In this document: piece after piece, positions 53,480 to 63,167 of the stretch | How positions within the stretch are numbered: the stretch's first letter is position 1 | How the letters are laid out: every line of letters begins with the position of its first letter | NCBI GenBank assembly: GCA_039621445.1 | Contig: CP154954.1 | Location: 33,581,455-33,645,454, forward strand | DNA: 64,000 nucleotides | Source: Euglena gracilis | Lineage: Eukaryota > Euglenida > Euglenophyceae > Euglenales | Direction: 5' to 3' | The notes under the pieces: generated by a model | Database searches by the model: none | What the model was told of the DNA's origin: nothing | The model's input: the letters and a program-made list of their open reading frames with translations, nothing else | Program-made: the position numbers and the translations under genes

Positions 53480-55695
53480 TCGGTGAACATCGTCGGAGAG
53501 ATCTGTTCCGTTGCGGTTCTCCGAAGAACGTGAAACTCCCGATTGACGTGAAAAGGCCGAGGAACCCGATCCCCGTGAGGAGGTCGAGCCCCTAGGGCTT
53601 CCAATAGGCTTTCACGCATCGGGATTCGGGCATTCCCGAGACATGTGACCAGATTTGTTGCACAAAAAGCACAGTTTATCCGTGCCTTGGTCCGAAGAAC
53701 GCTGATTCCGCGTGTTCGGTCCCGTGGTGGGTGATCTCGGTGACATGGGTGATTTTTGCGACGCATTAACCGCACCCGCAGGGATTCCCGCGGTGGGATG
53801 CGTTTGGAAAGCGGACTGTATTTGTCCCAAAACTTGTGTGAGCTTGAGCTGCTTTGACACATAATTCCAACGTTGGGCAAGAGTCATCTCATGCCCTGCC
53901 AACTCCTCGCGATGGATATCCTTCACGAGGGATGGTGTAAAATGCAACGAAACCGCATCGAATTGTTCGCGCACTTGCTTCTCGCTAAGTTCATCAACTT
54001 CGGAAGCAAGTGCTAACCATTTGGCATACCAAAGGTCAATGTATTTCTATTTGCGATCCGATGGCGCGGATTGCCGCCATTTCTTCTCCAGGGTAATCCT
54101 GGTGACCAGACTCGAGTTGGTTGAAGCGTATTGCTCAACCAGGTCATCGAATGATATGCCATTACGTATCACCAAATTGCGTGCGCGTTCTCGATGAATT
54201 CCATCTTGCCTACTTCGGGATTCGGGTACTGGGTGGGTCCCTTTAGTGCCCAGTAGTACTCCCAATCCCGAAAAAATTGTCTCCATGTGGTTGGATCCCC
54301 GTCTCATTGGGGCTTCACCTTATTCGCGATTGCGATGGTGCCCGTGAAGTCTCTCTGAGTAACCCGTTGACCGTCGGTGGTATTCCAGGGGTTTGGGTCC
54401 GGGTAATTCTTAACACCAAACGCGTTTCGCGGATTTTCTGCTCCATGTGTACCCCGTGCAGGATTTCCCGCACCAAGTGTAGCGGTGGCAGGATTTTCCT
54501 GCGGGAATTGCGAAAAATGTGGTGAATTTCTCCCGTTGGGGAGGGTTTCCCGCCGAAAACCCGATGGGTGATCTGGTAATCCAGGACCCGTTGGTGGTTG
54601 GTATGATCGCGAATGCGACACATGACCAATACCAGGTGAGGGGTGTTGGCTCATTCCTCGTACAAGGTTGGAATGTTGAATTTCTTGGTGGAGACTCGAA
54701 TTTTCGAGTGGTGGATCAATTTCCTCATAGGAAATGTCCTGTGAAAAGTGGGTTTGTGGTGTAGGCAAATGCAAAGATGGTACAATTTCGTTTTCGCGGG
54801 TGGTTGTACCAAATTCGCGGTGGATGTAGGGATTCCTACTCCAGAAATGGTAGTTTGAGAACGCGATTCCGGGACATTTGGAATACCAACCGCAGCGCTT
54901 ACCGCGGTGGGTGGTGTCACAACCGGTACCGGAGTGGACATTTTATCCAAACTCGCGGACAAGACAGGCACCGTTTCTTCCAAATGTTCCACCAACTGGA
55001 GTTGGCCGCAAATACGGTCAACCTCAGTCTCCAAATGCCTAATGCGTTTGCGGTAACGGGAAAAATCGTCCAAGTGTGGTAACTTGCCAGAAACCAAGTG
55101 TAAATCTTGGACAAGTTGTCCTTGGGACTCCTCCACATTCCGGAGTTGACCCGCAAGCGCTTTTACTGCATTTCAGACAATGTGCAAATGGTGGGATGAC
55201 GTGGTGGGGGCTTCCACGGTGGTGCGCGAATTTTCCGCATTGGTGGACATTGGTGGTGGACATTGGTGGTGGACATTGGTGGTCCGCAACGCATTGGTGG
55301 ACATGCAAAATCTGCTTGCTCAGCGGGTGATCCGCTGGGAGTTGAACGAGAATTCGGTAAACATCACCAGGGGTGAGGTTATCCCGCAAATCATCCCCAT
55401 AGTCCTCCACAATGGAAACGGTACCAGAGATTTCCGGTCCACCAGACGCATATCTGGATTCCAAGGCAATGCAGGGAAGACTGCAGTTTCCGCGGGTAAT
55501 CCCGGCAATGCGTGAAAGGGTGTGGGGGGTTGAAATTGAGGGGGGGTTGGAAAAAACACGGTGTTTCCACCGAGTTGCACTCAAAAAGGCCCACCGGTGC
55601 TTCCACCGAGGATCTTTTGGGTGTGAACAGAGCAAAGGGCAAATACCCCTCACTTTGTTCATGGGTAACCAGGTGTAAGGGTGCAAGGGGTTCAT
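53480..55695 (-). pseudogene. Degenerate Ty3-type gag (minus strand)
   Basis: Homologous to the gag at 56915-60337 but broken by stops and shifts. Pieces in order on the minus strand: QLPADHPLSKQILHVHQCVAD near 55320, HLDDFSRYRKRIRHLETEVDRICGQ near 55060, TLGAGNPARG and IAIANKVKPQ near 54310, SFDDLVEQYAST near 54150, HREELAGHEMTLAQRWNYVS near 53900, and the CCHC knuckle CFLCNKSGHMSREC near 53640. About 380 residues between the first two pieces are missing, and a GGTGGACATT repeat has expanded at 55237-55305. It stops shortly after a Ser-rich stretch near 53490, with no protease or RT. Confidence 0.8.
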
Positions 55696-56914
55696 CCCCT
55701 CGCCGCATCAATGATGGGTGAACCGGGATGGAGGAAGGCATTTTGCCACCTACATCCCGCACAATCAATGACAATGATGATGAAGAGGGTTCATTACCCC
55801 CTTGCAACAATGAAGGCGTTTTCGCCTTGCGACAATAACAATTGGTGCAATGTGTCTTCCTGTTGCTTGGGGGGTCGTGAATTGGAACTTGTTTCATTCG
55901 AACCGTTCCAATCCCCACAATATTCATCAAGGTTGGTCAATGAACTCATCAACAAGTCATAATCAAATTTGTTGTTGGGAGGTTGTGCTCTGCATCTTTT
56001 GAGATGGGTAAAAAGGCAAAAACCCAAAAATTCACACAAATAAGCAGTGAAACAAGGACCAGAAAGGTTGTATCGGCGAATACCGAACAGAGCCTTTTGA
56101 GACCTGTATCCCTGCTTAAAGGTTGGCTAGGGGCCAGGAACAGCACTTTCACCGTGTTCCACGGCTCAGTACGATCCTCACCATCCTCACCAGAGTTTCT
56201 CTGTGTGGAACGTCTGTGTCTCGGATCTAGGATCGTTGCCTAAATCTGCTACCAAGTGTACGTCCAAGGCCTTCCCTTTGACCCCTTTTGTCCCGGAAAA
56301 GCCTGTTTTGCTTTCTCCTGGTGCGCACCTACTTAGGTGAGTAAAAATCCTTGGAGTAACAAAACCCCTTTTCCCAATTCCCCTGTGCTAAGGCAGAGCA
56401 CAAAGCAAGTCGCTGTGAAAGGACTTTCCTTCACAGTCGTGTCCAGTCCTTTCAGAGGTTTATCCTCTTACTTCAAAACAGTCAGAATGTGAAGAATAGA
56501 ATACCACCTGTGGGGAAAAGAGATCACGCGAGCACGTGTGGTACGTGTCGCTAATTCCCATAGGATCTGCCACGATCGTCAGGCTGTGTTCATCACAGCC
56601 GTCAGATTGTGACGGATCCAGACTCCGCAGGTTTCCTACAGAGCTGGGATCGTGCCTGGTACACAGTGTCTCCCCATTTTTCTTCCATGGAATTATTCCA
56701 TGGAGTTATTTTCTTATAGAATATATATATGGAGTTATTTTCTTATAGAATATATATTTTCTTATAGAATTATTCCATGGAATTATTCCATTCTTCCATG
56801 GAGTTATTTTCTGGGTAAGATGTTTCTGGGGGGTCTGGGTTGGGGGTGTTGGACATTGCACCCCTAGGTCCCCTAGGGCTTGGGCCCTTGTAAAAGGAAT
56901 TTTTTTCTGGGGAT
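55696..56914. other. Region between the two divergent gag copies; AT-rich repeats
   Basis: No gene supported. It should hold the 5' ends of both Ty3-type copies, but I could not identify paired LTRs. Notable: the imperfect palindrome CACCTACTTAGGTG near 56327, which also occurs in the unit at 4447, and an AT-rich island at 56690-56820 made of repeats of TTATTTTCTTATAGAATATA and CCATGGAATTATT. Confidence 0.45.
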
Positions 56915-59900
56915 GTGCAGGATGTTGTTGCTCTGCTTCCAGGGGATCACCCCCTTGTGAGGCAGTTCAACCATGTGCAACAATGCGTTGCGGATTGTGC
57001 AACCGCACTGAACAAAGTGCTCCAGTTCGATGAGGACAACCAAAAACATGTCTTCACCAAGCTGGAATTCTGCTGGAATTACTTGCAGGAAGTTGGCAAA
57101 TATTGCCAGAGGAATTTCGAAAGTGCGGGTATTGACCTTGCAAACTTTCGGGAAACCTTTGACAAAATGTGCCAACAACTCCCGCAACACTTCCGGCAAA
57201 TTAGTGAATGCATGCATGAAGCGGAAACGCGGAATGACTCCAAGTTTCTGCACTTGCATGACTCACTACAACGGTTATCGGGACAAATGGAGTCCTGTTC
57301 ATCCGCGTTGTTGCATTTGCAACAACAGTTGCATGCACGAGATTCCTTGTCTGCAACATCCAGTAGTGGTGGATTTGTGTCTATGGACCATTTCACCACA
57401 TTGTCCGCAACTTTCCATGAATCGCAACACCGCATTATGCAGTTGTGCGATGAAACGGAAAAGTTTCGGCAATTCCAGTCACAAGCCAACGAGAATTTTG
57501 CTCCCCACACGTATGTGCGGCAGTTGGACGAACGACTTTCCCGTTTGGAGCAGAAAACCTGCTATTGTGACGCGAATCGGGTTGGATTATCCAATCTGAG
57601 CGCGAAAGTCGCGGAAATGGCACAACGGCAGGATTCCCTGCAGTTGCAGTTGCAATCCGACATTGGCGGGATTAACTCGGCCATTGCGGGTTTGCAACAA
57701 AGCTATTCCGCACTTTCCCACCGAGTTCCGGACATTAGCGGCATTCAGACTGCTATTGGGGAACTCCAGACCCGGTATGCATCGGTGTCTACCAAAGTAA
57801 CGGAAATGCAGTCTCTGCCTGCAGGTTCCAGTTCTCGGATGACCGAGAACCCTGAATTCAAGGCATTTTATGACGAAATGCTCACTAACAATCAGGAAAC
57901 CTTGCAAGATTTCTGCAACAGCCTATTACGGCTTGAGGAATCGGTGAATCGGAATGCCCGATACACGCAAAGTGAGATTACCAGGTTGGATGAGCAAATT
58001 TCCGCGTTGTTGGATAACCCACAACCTGGAAATTTGCCCATGGGTACCACAACCGTGTTGTCGGATAACCCTGCACCGGTTGCACCCACCACCACACCAA
58101 CCAAGGTGACATCACCTGTGCAGATTCTCTCAAATGCTGTAAAAGCATTAATGGGACAACTCCAATTATTGGATAAGTCTCACGGGAAACTTGTCCAAGA
58201 TGTTACCGGAATTTCCGAAAGGATTCCGCACTTGGATGACTTTTCCCGTTACCGTAAGCGTATTCGCGCTTTGGAGGATGAAGTTGACCGTATTTGCGGC
58301 CAACTCCAACTCGTTGAGCATTTGGAGCAAAGTGTGCATGACTTGTCTGTGGGTTTGGATAATGTGTCCAACCAACAGCGGGTTTCACACCGCAATTCGG
58401 CAGTATGCATTGCCGAAGATGCGCCAAATGTTCCAGAGTCGCGTTTTCATAACCCGGCTCTGGGTGCACATGCACCACCACCACCCGTGTCCCGAGTGTC
58501 ACAATCCGCGATTCCGCGAATTGTGCCACCATTGGCCTTGTCCACAACCCAAACCCAGTTTTCGGATGAATCTCCCATTACGGGAACCGAATTCGCGGAA
58601 AACACGGCGATTCCGCCAAGTCTCCACCAAGAAATCCATCATTCCATGCTTGTGCGTGGAATGAGCCAAACCCGTACACCGGGAGTGGGTCACATGTTGC
58701 ATGCGCGACATACCCCCACACCGGAGAGTCTCCCTATTACGGGTGACCAACAGGGTTTGCGACCGGATTTCCGGTACCAGGATTCACCTTCACCAGAAAT
58801 TTCGCGATTCCGACAAGAATCCGGAAAGGATACGCTTGGTGCTCGAGCGTACCCGGGCCCGAATCCACGGAATACCACCGAGGGCCAACGGGTTTTTCAG
58901 AAAGACTTCAAGGGTACCATCGCAATCGCGAATAAGGTGAAACCCCAGTGGAATGGTGATCCAACCACATGGAGACAGTTTTTCCGGGACTGGGAGTACT
59001 ACCTGGCATTGAAAGGGCCAACCCAGGACACAAACCCGGAGGTGATCAAGATGGAATTCATCGATTGCCTCCCTAGGGATGAGAAGGAGCGCGCGCGACA
59101 ACTCGTCATTCGCTACCGCGTTTCCTTTGATGACCTGGTGGAGCAATACGCTTCCACCAGTTCAAGTTTGGTCGCTAGGATTACCCTGGAGACCAAGTGG
59201 CGGCAATGCGCCCCACCCGATCGCAAATGGAAGTCCATTGACCTTTGGTATGCCAAATGGTTGGGACTTGCCGCTGAAGTGGATGAACTCAGTGAAAAGC
59301 AAATGCGCGAACAGTTTGACGCTGTTCTCATGCATTTCACGCCTAGCCTCATCAAGGATATCCACCGTGAGGAGTTGGCGGGTAATGCAATGACTCTTGA
59401 CCAACGCTGGAACTACGTTTCCAAGCAATTGAAGCTATCACAGCTTCTTGGTCAGATTCAATCCGCGTATACCGCACACCCAACCGCTGGATTACCGGCT
59501 GGTTCGGTAAACGCATTGCAAAAAACACCGGTTTCACCCACTTCACCCACCACGGGATCGAAAACGCGATACCCGCGTTCTTCGGACCACGCCACGGATA
59601 AAGTGTGCTTTTTGTGCAACAAATCGGGACATATGTCTCGGGAATGTCCTAATCCTGAAGCGTGTAAGCGTATTCAGAGTCCGCGAGGCTCGACCTCATC
59701 ACGAGGTTCGGGTTCCTCCGCGTTTTCACGCCAATCGGGCAATTCACGGTCATCGGGTCCCCGTTCCGGTGGTATTAGCCCCCGGATCCCGTTCCGCGAT
59801 GAGCGGAAACACGGTACCCCTCGGGGTAGGTCACCTGGTGCCCCGGCCAAGAAGCGTGATTCTCATCGCGAGACATCGCGATCGCGTTCGCGAAGCGGAT

Positions 59901-60337
59901 CATCTTCTTCGCGATCCTCATCGGGAAAACCCCGATACACCGGTCATGGTCGACGGGATACCCGGTCACCACGACGGTTTGACGGGAAATCGGGAAACCG
60001 ATCCCCCCGTTACCCAGACTCGCGACACAAATCTCGGTGTTCGCTTTGTGGATTGAGTGATCACCACTCATCCAAATGTCCGCGTTCTCGTTCTCCCCGC
60101 CCTGGCCAACGTCATCGCGGTATGAATCGCGGTGACAAGGGTCACTCCTCCAACCGCCATAAAGTCGGTTTCAAGATATCTTGTTTAGAGGATGACACCC
60201 CGGCTTCGGGCAGGGAGGGGGATGAGACCACGGATACCGATTTCGACGAGGCCCGCATGGCGGTGCGCACGTTGAAATCTGTTTATACCTCTAAAAGGCC
60301 CATAGCCGGCTATACGGCCGGTTCGGACCTGGAGTAG
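56915..60337 (+). CDS. gag: Ty3-type Gag, about 1,140 codons, two CCHC zinc knuckles
   Basis: Structural protein that would form the particle and bind RNA. No ATG opens the frame: it starts after a stop at 56891, and the first clear homology (DVVALLPGDHPL) follows CAG at 56918-56920, which would be a good 3' splice site preceded by a T-rich run. Features: long helical N-terminal half with coiled coils (RKRIRALEDEVDRICGQLQ near 58255), a Pro-rich middle, a retrotransposon-gag-like domain (WRQFFRDWEYYLALKG near 58970 to SKQLKLSQLLGQ near 59450), knuckle 1 (CFLCNKSGHMSREC, 59606-59647), an Arg/Ser-rich stretch, and knuckle 2 (CSLCGLSDHHSSKC, 60038-60079). It is unusually long for a Ty3-type Gag. 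The frame is intact over 3.4 kb, so it was probably under selection recently. Confidence 0.85.
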   Translation: MQDVVALLPGDHPLVRQFNHVQQCVADCATALNKVLQFDEDNQKHVFTKLEFCWNYLQEVGKYCQRNFESAGIDLANFRETFDKMCQQLPQHFRQISECMHEAETRNDSKFLHLHDSLQRLSGQMESCSSALLHLQQQLHARDSLSATSSSGGFVSMDHFTTLSATFHESQHRIMQLCDETEKFRQFQSQANENFAPHTYVRQLDERLSRLEQKTCYCDANRVGLSNLSAKVAEMAQRQDSLQLQLQSDIGGINSAIAGLQQSYSALSHRVPDISGIQTAIGELQTRYASVSTKVTEMQSLPAGSSSRMTENPEFKAFYDEMLTNNQETLQDFCNSLLRLEESVNRNARYTQSEITRLDEQISALLDNPQPGNLPMGTTTVLSDNPAPVAPTTTPTKVTSPVQILSNAVKALMGQLQLLDKSHGKLVQDVTGISERIPHLDDFSRYRKRIRALEDEVDRICGQLQLVEHLEQSVHDLSVGLDNVSNQQRVSHRNSAVCIAEDAPNVPESRFHNPALGAHAPPPPVSRVSQSAIPRIVPPLALSTTQTQFSDESPITGTEFAENTAIPPSLHQEIHHSMLVRGMSQTRTPGVGHMLHARHTPTPESLPITGDQQGLRPDFRYQDSPSPEISRFRQESGKDTLGARAYPGPNPRNTTEGQRVFQKDFKGTIAIANKVKPQWNGDPTTWRQFFRDWEYYLALKGPTQDTNPEVIKMEFIDCLPRDEKERARQLVIRYRVSFDDLVEQYASTSSSLVARITLETKWRQCAPPDRKWKSIDLWYAKWLGLAAEVDELSEKQMREQFDAVLMHFTPSLIKDIHREELAGNAMTLDQRWNYVSKQLKLSQLLGQIQSAYTAHPTAGLPAGSVNALQKTPVSPTSPTTGSKTRYPRSSDHATDKVCFLCNKSGHMSRECPNPEACKRIQSPRGSTSSRGSGSSAFSRQSGNSRSSGPRSGGISPRIPFRDERKHGTPRGRSPGAPAKKRDSHRETSRSRSRSGSSSSRSSSGKPRYTGHGRRDTRSPRRFDGKSGNRSPRYPDSRHKSRCSLCGLSDHHSSKCPRSRSPRPGQRHRGMNRGDKGHSSNRHKVGFKISCLEDDTPASGREGDETTDTDFDEARMAVRTLKSVYTSKRPIAGYTAGSDLE

Positions 60338-60373
60338 GGGAGCCCGAGGTCCGAGGGCACGGACCTCTGGGCT
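60335..60373 (+). promoter_or_regulatory. Gag stop codon TAG followed by a strong hairpin (candidate readthrough signal)
   Basis: TAG at 60335-60337 separates gag from protease in the same frame. Three bases later AGCCC-GAGGTCCG (60341-60353) pairs with CGGACCTC-(T)-GGGCT (60360-60373) around a six-base loop AGGGCA: 13 base pairs with one bulged T. In-frame UAG plus a 3' RNA structure is the arrangement used for gag-pol readthrough in murine leukaemia-type retroviruses. An upstream CGGACCT (60324-60330) could compete for pairing. Confidence 0.6.
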
Positions 60374-60382
60374 GATGAACAG

Positions 60383-60958
60383 ATGGAGGTAGGACCTGAT
60401 CAACCCTGCCCCCCCTGCCCATCTGCCTTTCTGGTCGGTACCCGGAAAATTTTCGGGTCCCCCACCCCCCACTCCAACTTTCCGCTCGGAATGTTGTGCA
60501 AAGTAGGAAAGGGTTCATGGGAAAGCTGGCAAGAAAACGTATTTTCACCAGACCCTTCACTTTGCTTACCCCCCATGGAACTTTTGGTCCAAGCGGAAAT
60601 CAAAATCCAAAATTTTTGTACAAAAGTCAAAATTCTCATTGACACTGGTTGTCGCATTGCACTACTTTTTCGGTTCGGGTTGATACCAACCCCCCTCTTG
60701 GTGAAAGACAAGAAGCCGATCAAAATTACGACGGCTGACAACACCCCCATGTGCGGTGGTGACTTGGGATGCTTTTTGGACATTGTCCTACGCCTCGTCC
60801 CCAAGCACCACTCACACACCCCCCAACCGCAAAATTTTCCGGATACCTGGGGATATGAATCCGGAATCCATGGTTCTGACGTAATTCTGGGATACCCCTT
60901 TTGACGTCAGCACCGGCTGGTAGTGGATTGCCACTCCCACGGTTTGCGCACATCACCA
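60383..60958 (+). pseudogene. pro: Retroviral-type aspartic protease, cut by TGA
   Basis: Would cleave Gag and Pol. In frame with gag through the TAG; the first Met is at 60383, but readthrough would enter earlier. The catalytic motif ILIDTG has its DTG at 60641-60649. The flap-side segment and the second conserved motif DVILGYPF are present near 60880. A TGA at 60902-60904 falls inside the domain: the same frame continues RQHRLVVDCHSHGLR, which matches the usual protease ending ILG-x-x-(W/F)-L-R-x-H-x(4)-D. The TGA therefore probably replaces a Leu codon. Confidence 0.72.
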
Positions 60959-62158
60959 TTCTCCTCATTGCCCCCCAAACCCTCATCACCTGTGGCGTCA
61001 ACCGCGATAGCCACCAATTTTTCCACACCGTTTTCGAAAACTTTTACCCCGTTACCAACCACACCAACCAACGTTTTCCACACCGGGTGTACCGAGAAAG
61101 TTCACCCCCTGCCCGTTGACACACCAACTTCCGTTCCCCGTGAGGCAGGGCAAGCAAGTAGCGGTACCCCCCTCGTTCCACTGGGTTACAAGACGAAAGC
61201 CCAAAGGCCTGAAGTAATTACGGTGTCGAGTAGTCGCCCAGCTGCACTAATACCCCGTTTTCCACCAGATGTATCGCTTTCAGATACATCTGTACACCCC
61301 CCAGCAGCTACAACAGCGCATCCCAACTTTTACACACACCCCCACCAGACCAACATGCGCGACCAGGACCACTACTCCGACACTTCCTTCCAATGTGTGC
61401 ACTGTAGGAGAATTTCCGCCCAGCCAGATTTCGATTGTGGATGTTTAGTCCAAACACCAACACTAATCCCGATTTCGCGGACCCATACACTTGGTTGCGG
61501 ATCGCAATGCGCGACTGTACATCAAGTGCTCCAACAACGAGGTATTGCCTTGTTGTTTGGGACCGCGAAATCCGTGTCACACACCTCCCCCACCTCCATC
61601 TGGCATGATATGGACTGGGTATGTACCCATCCAACCCATCAACCCTTGGGAATGCCCCTTGGGAGTGTGGATGACACACCCTTGACCTATGTTTGCGGAT
61701 CCTTGAATTGCGTTACCGCTCTTCAACCCGCGAATCAGGTCGACACATACGGGATGCGTGTATGGAATGCATTTAATTTTGGTCAATACCGTATTTTGGA
61801 GCAATGGTTCTCCAAAATCGCGGTTTTGGCTGATTCCTTCGATTTGTCATTGGAAATTGATGCGTTTTCATCAAAAGCGCATGCGCGCTTGTCGCGATAT
61901 TGGTCGCGACATACCAACGCGTTTCTAAAATTTTGGGGTGATACGGTGCTATGGATGCACCCTCCCCCAAAACTTATCCCGGATGTGGTGGAGAAAATCC
62001 TCCGCGATGAAGCGCGCGGAGCTCTCCTCATACCCGTCAATCCGAATGCGGATTGGTTTCACCAACTATCCCATGTGTGTTTTCATTGGTGGGATTTACC
62101 CGCTGATGTACCACTATTTGAGGATTTTTGTGGTATATTATTACCACCTGTTAAATAA
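60959..62158 (+). CDS. Extra pol domain between protease and RT (DIRS-like module)
   Basis: Continues the same frame to TAA 62156-62158. The first half is Pro/Thr-rich, followed by Cys-rich stretches (CVHCRRISAQPDFDCGC near 61397; CGSQCATVHQ near 61497). The last 100 residues read IDAFSSKAHARLSRYWS, WMHPPPKLIPDVVEKIL and LLIPVNPNADWFHQL (about 61855-62070). This follows the pattern D-x-F-(A/S)-S...RY-S...PP--L-P-V--KI...(V/I)P--P--W---L that I know from the region after RNase H in DIRS-type and some Ty3-type elements. Here it lies upstream of RT. Function unknown. Confidence 0.55.
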   Translation, partial: FSSLPPKPSSPVASTAIATNFSTPFSKTFTPLPTTPTNVFHTGCTEKVHPLPVDTPTSVPREAGQASSGTPLVPLGYKTKAQRPEVITVSSSRPAALIPRFPPDVSLSDTSVHPPAATTAHPNFYTHPHQTNMRDQDHYSDTSFQCVHCRRISAQPDFDCGCLVQTPTLIPISRTHTLGCGSQCATVHQVLQQRGIALLFGTAKSVSHTSPTSIWHDMDWVCTHPTHQPLGMPLGSVDDTPLTYVCGSLNCVTALQPANQVDTYGMRVWNAFNFGQYRILEQWFSKIAVLADSFDLSLEIDAFSSKAHARLSRYWSRHTNAFLKFWGDTVLWMHPPPKLIPDVVEKILRDEARGALLIPVNPNADWFHQLSHVCFHWWDLPADVPLFEDFCGILLPPVK

Positions 62159-63163
62159 ATCATTTTTCGCGTTTGTTTCTTTGACGCATTCGGAATATCC
62201 GATTTGCGTGTGCCAAGATACCTTGGTACCAATGGGGATGCCACACCCTCAACGCAGATTTCTGCGGTCATTGAGAGTGCGGACCAACACCCCAAGTCTG
62301 CTGACTATTGTTCGCGAATTACTCGCGAATTTCATGGTGTACTGGATAATCCAGTTTACGCCTGCGACATCGACCCCGCGATTCGCGGTCCGTTCGGTGT
62401 ATGCAAAATCGAGCTCAAGGATGGCGCTAAACCCATGCACCGGAAATTTTTCCGTTGTTCGGGTGAACGCGAACAGGCTCTCAACGAGATGATTGAGAAG
62501 CTCATCCAGCGGAAGTGGATTATCCCTTCCAAGAGCGAGTGGACATCACAAGCTTTTGTGGTGCCCAAACCCGCTGACCAGTCTGGTCAGAAGAAGTGGA
62601 GACTAGTGCTGGATTACCGGTACCTGAACTCCCAAACGAAGGATGACCCCTTCCCGTTACCGCTGATCGAGGATTTGATCACAAAACAATCGGATAACTG
62701 GTTGTGGTCAATCTTTGATCTGGAAGACGGTTTCCATCAGATGCATTTGCATCCTGATTCGCAACCGTACACGGCATTCGTGACATCCAAGGGTGTGTAC
62801 CAATGGACGGTACTCCCCATGGGTGTTAAGAATGGCCCAGCCATGTTTCAACGCATGATCCAGTGGGTTTTGCGCGATTTACCGTTTGCTCTGGTGTACA
62901 TCGATGATGTACTGGTGGGAACCCAACCGCCATCCGCGAAATCGGGCGAGGATATCCTCGACCCGCATTATCGCGATGTGCGCGCGGTATTATCCGCGTT
63001 CCAAAAGCATGTGCTTTTTGTGAAGGGTTCCAAAATGCACCTGTTTCGCAAGATTATTAAGTTTTGCGGACACATCCTGAGCAACGGGCAGCGTAAAGCC
63101 GCACCCAGTAAGATGGAGGCCATTAAGAAATGGACTCCTGAGGATCATCCTCTCGGACTTTGA
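62159..63163 (+). pseudogene. Ty3-type reverse transcriptase, 3' truncated
   Basis: Same frame again after the TAA. Typical Ty3 RT motifs: CKIELKDGAKPMHRKFFR (primer-grip entry), SEWTSQAFVVPKP, LDYRYLNSQTK, DPFPLPLIEDL, FDLEDGFHQMHLHP, VLPMGVKNGPAMFQRMI, catalytic YIDD at 62897-62908, and CGHILSNGQRKAAPSKMEAIKKW. The next expected motif (LRAFLGFTNYY-like) is absent: at about 63146 the sequence switches to an unrelated frame. RNase H and integrase are missing. Confidence 0.85.
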
Positions 63164-63167
63164 GCAT

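Larger units (their letters stand above)
56915..63146 (+). mobile_element. Ty3-type LTR retroelement (gag-pro-X-RT), interrupted
   Basis: Gag, aspartic protease, an extra domain and RT follow one another in a single frame separated by TAG, TGA and TAA. RT stops abruptly near 63146, where unrelated sequence begins. RNase H and integrase are not in the window. No LTR pair was found, so the element is either truncated on both sides or its ends lie outside the window or are diverged. Confidence 0.8.

Noticed and set aside
56690-56820. AT-rich repeats as a promoter or origin
   Set aside because: Simple repeat of TTATAGAATATA-type units; no supporting context to assign a function.
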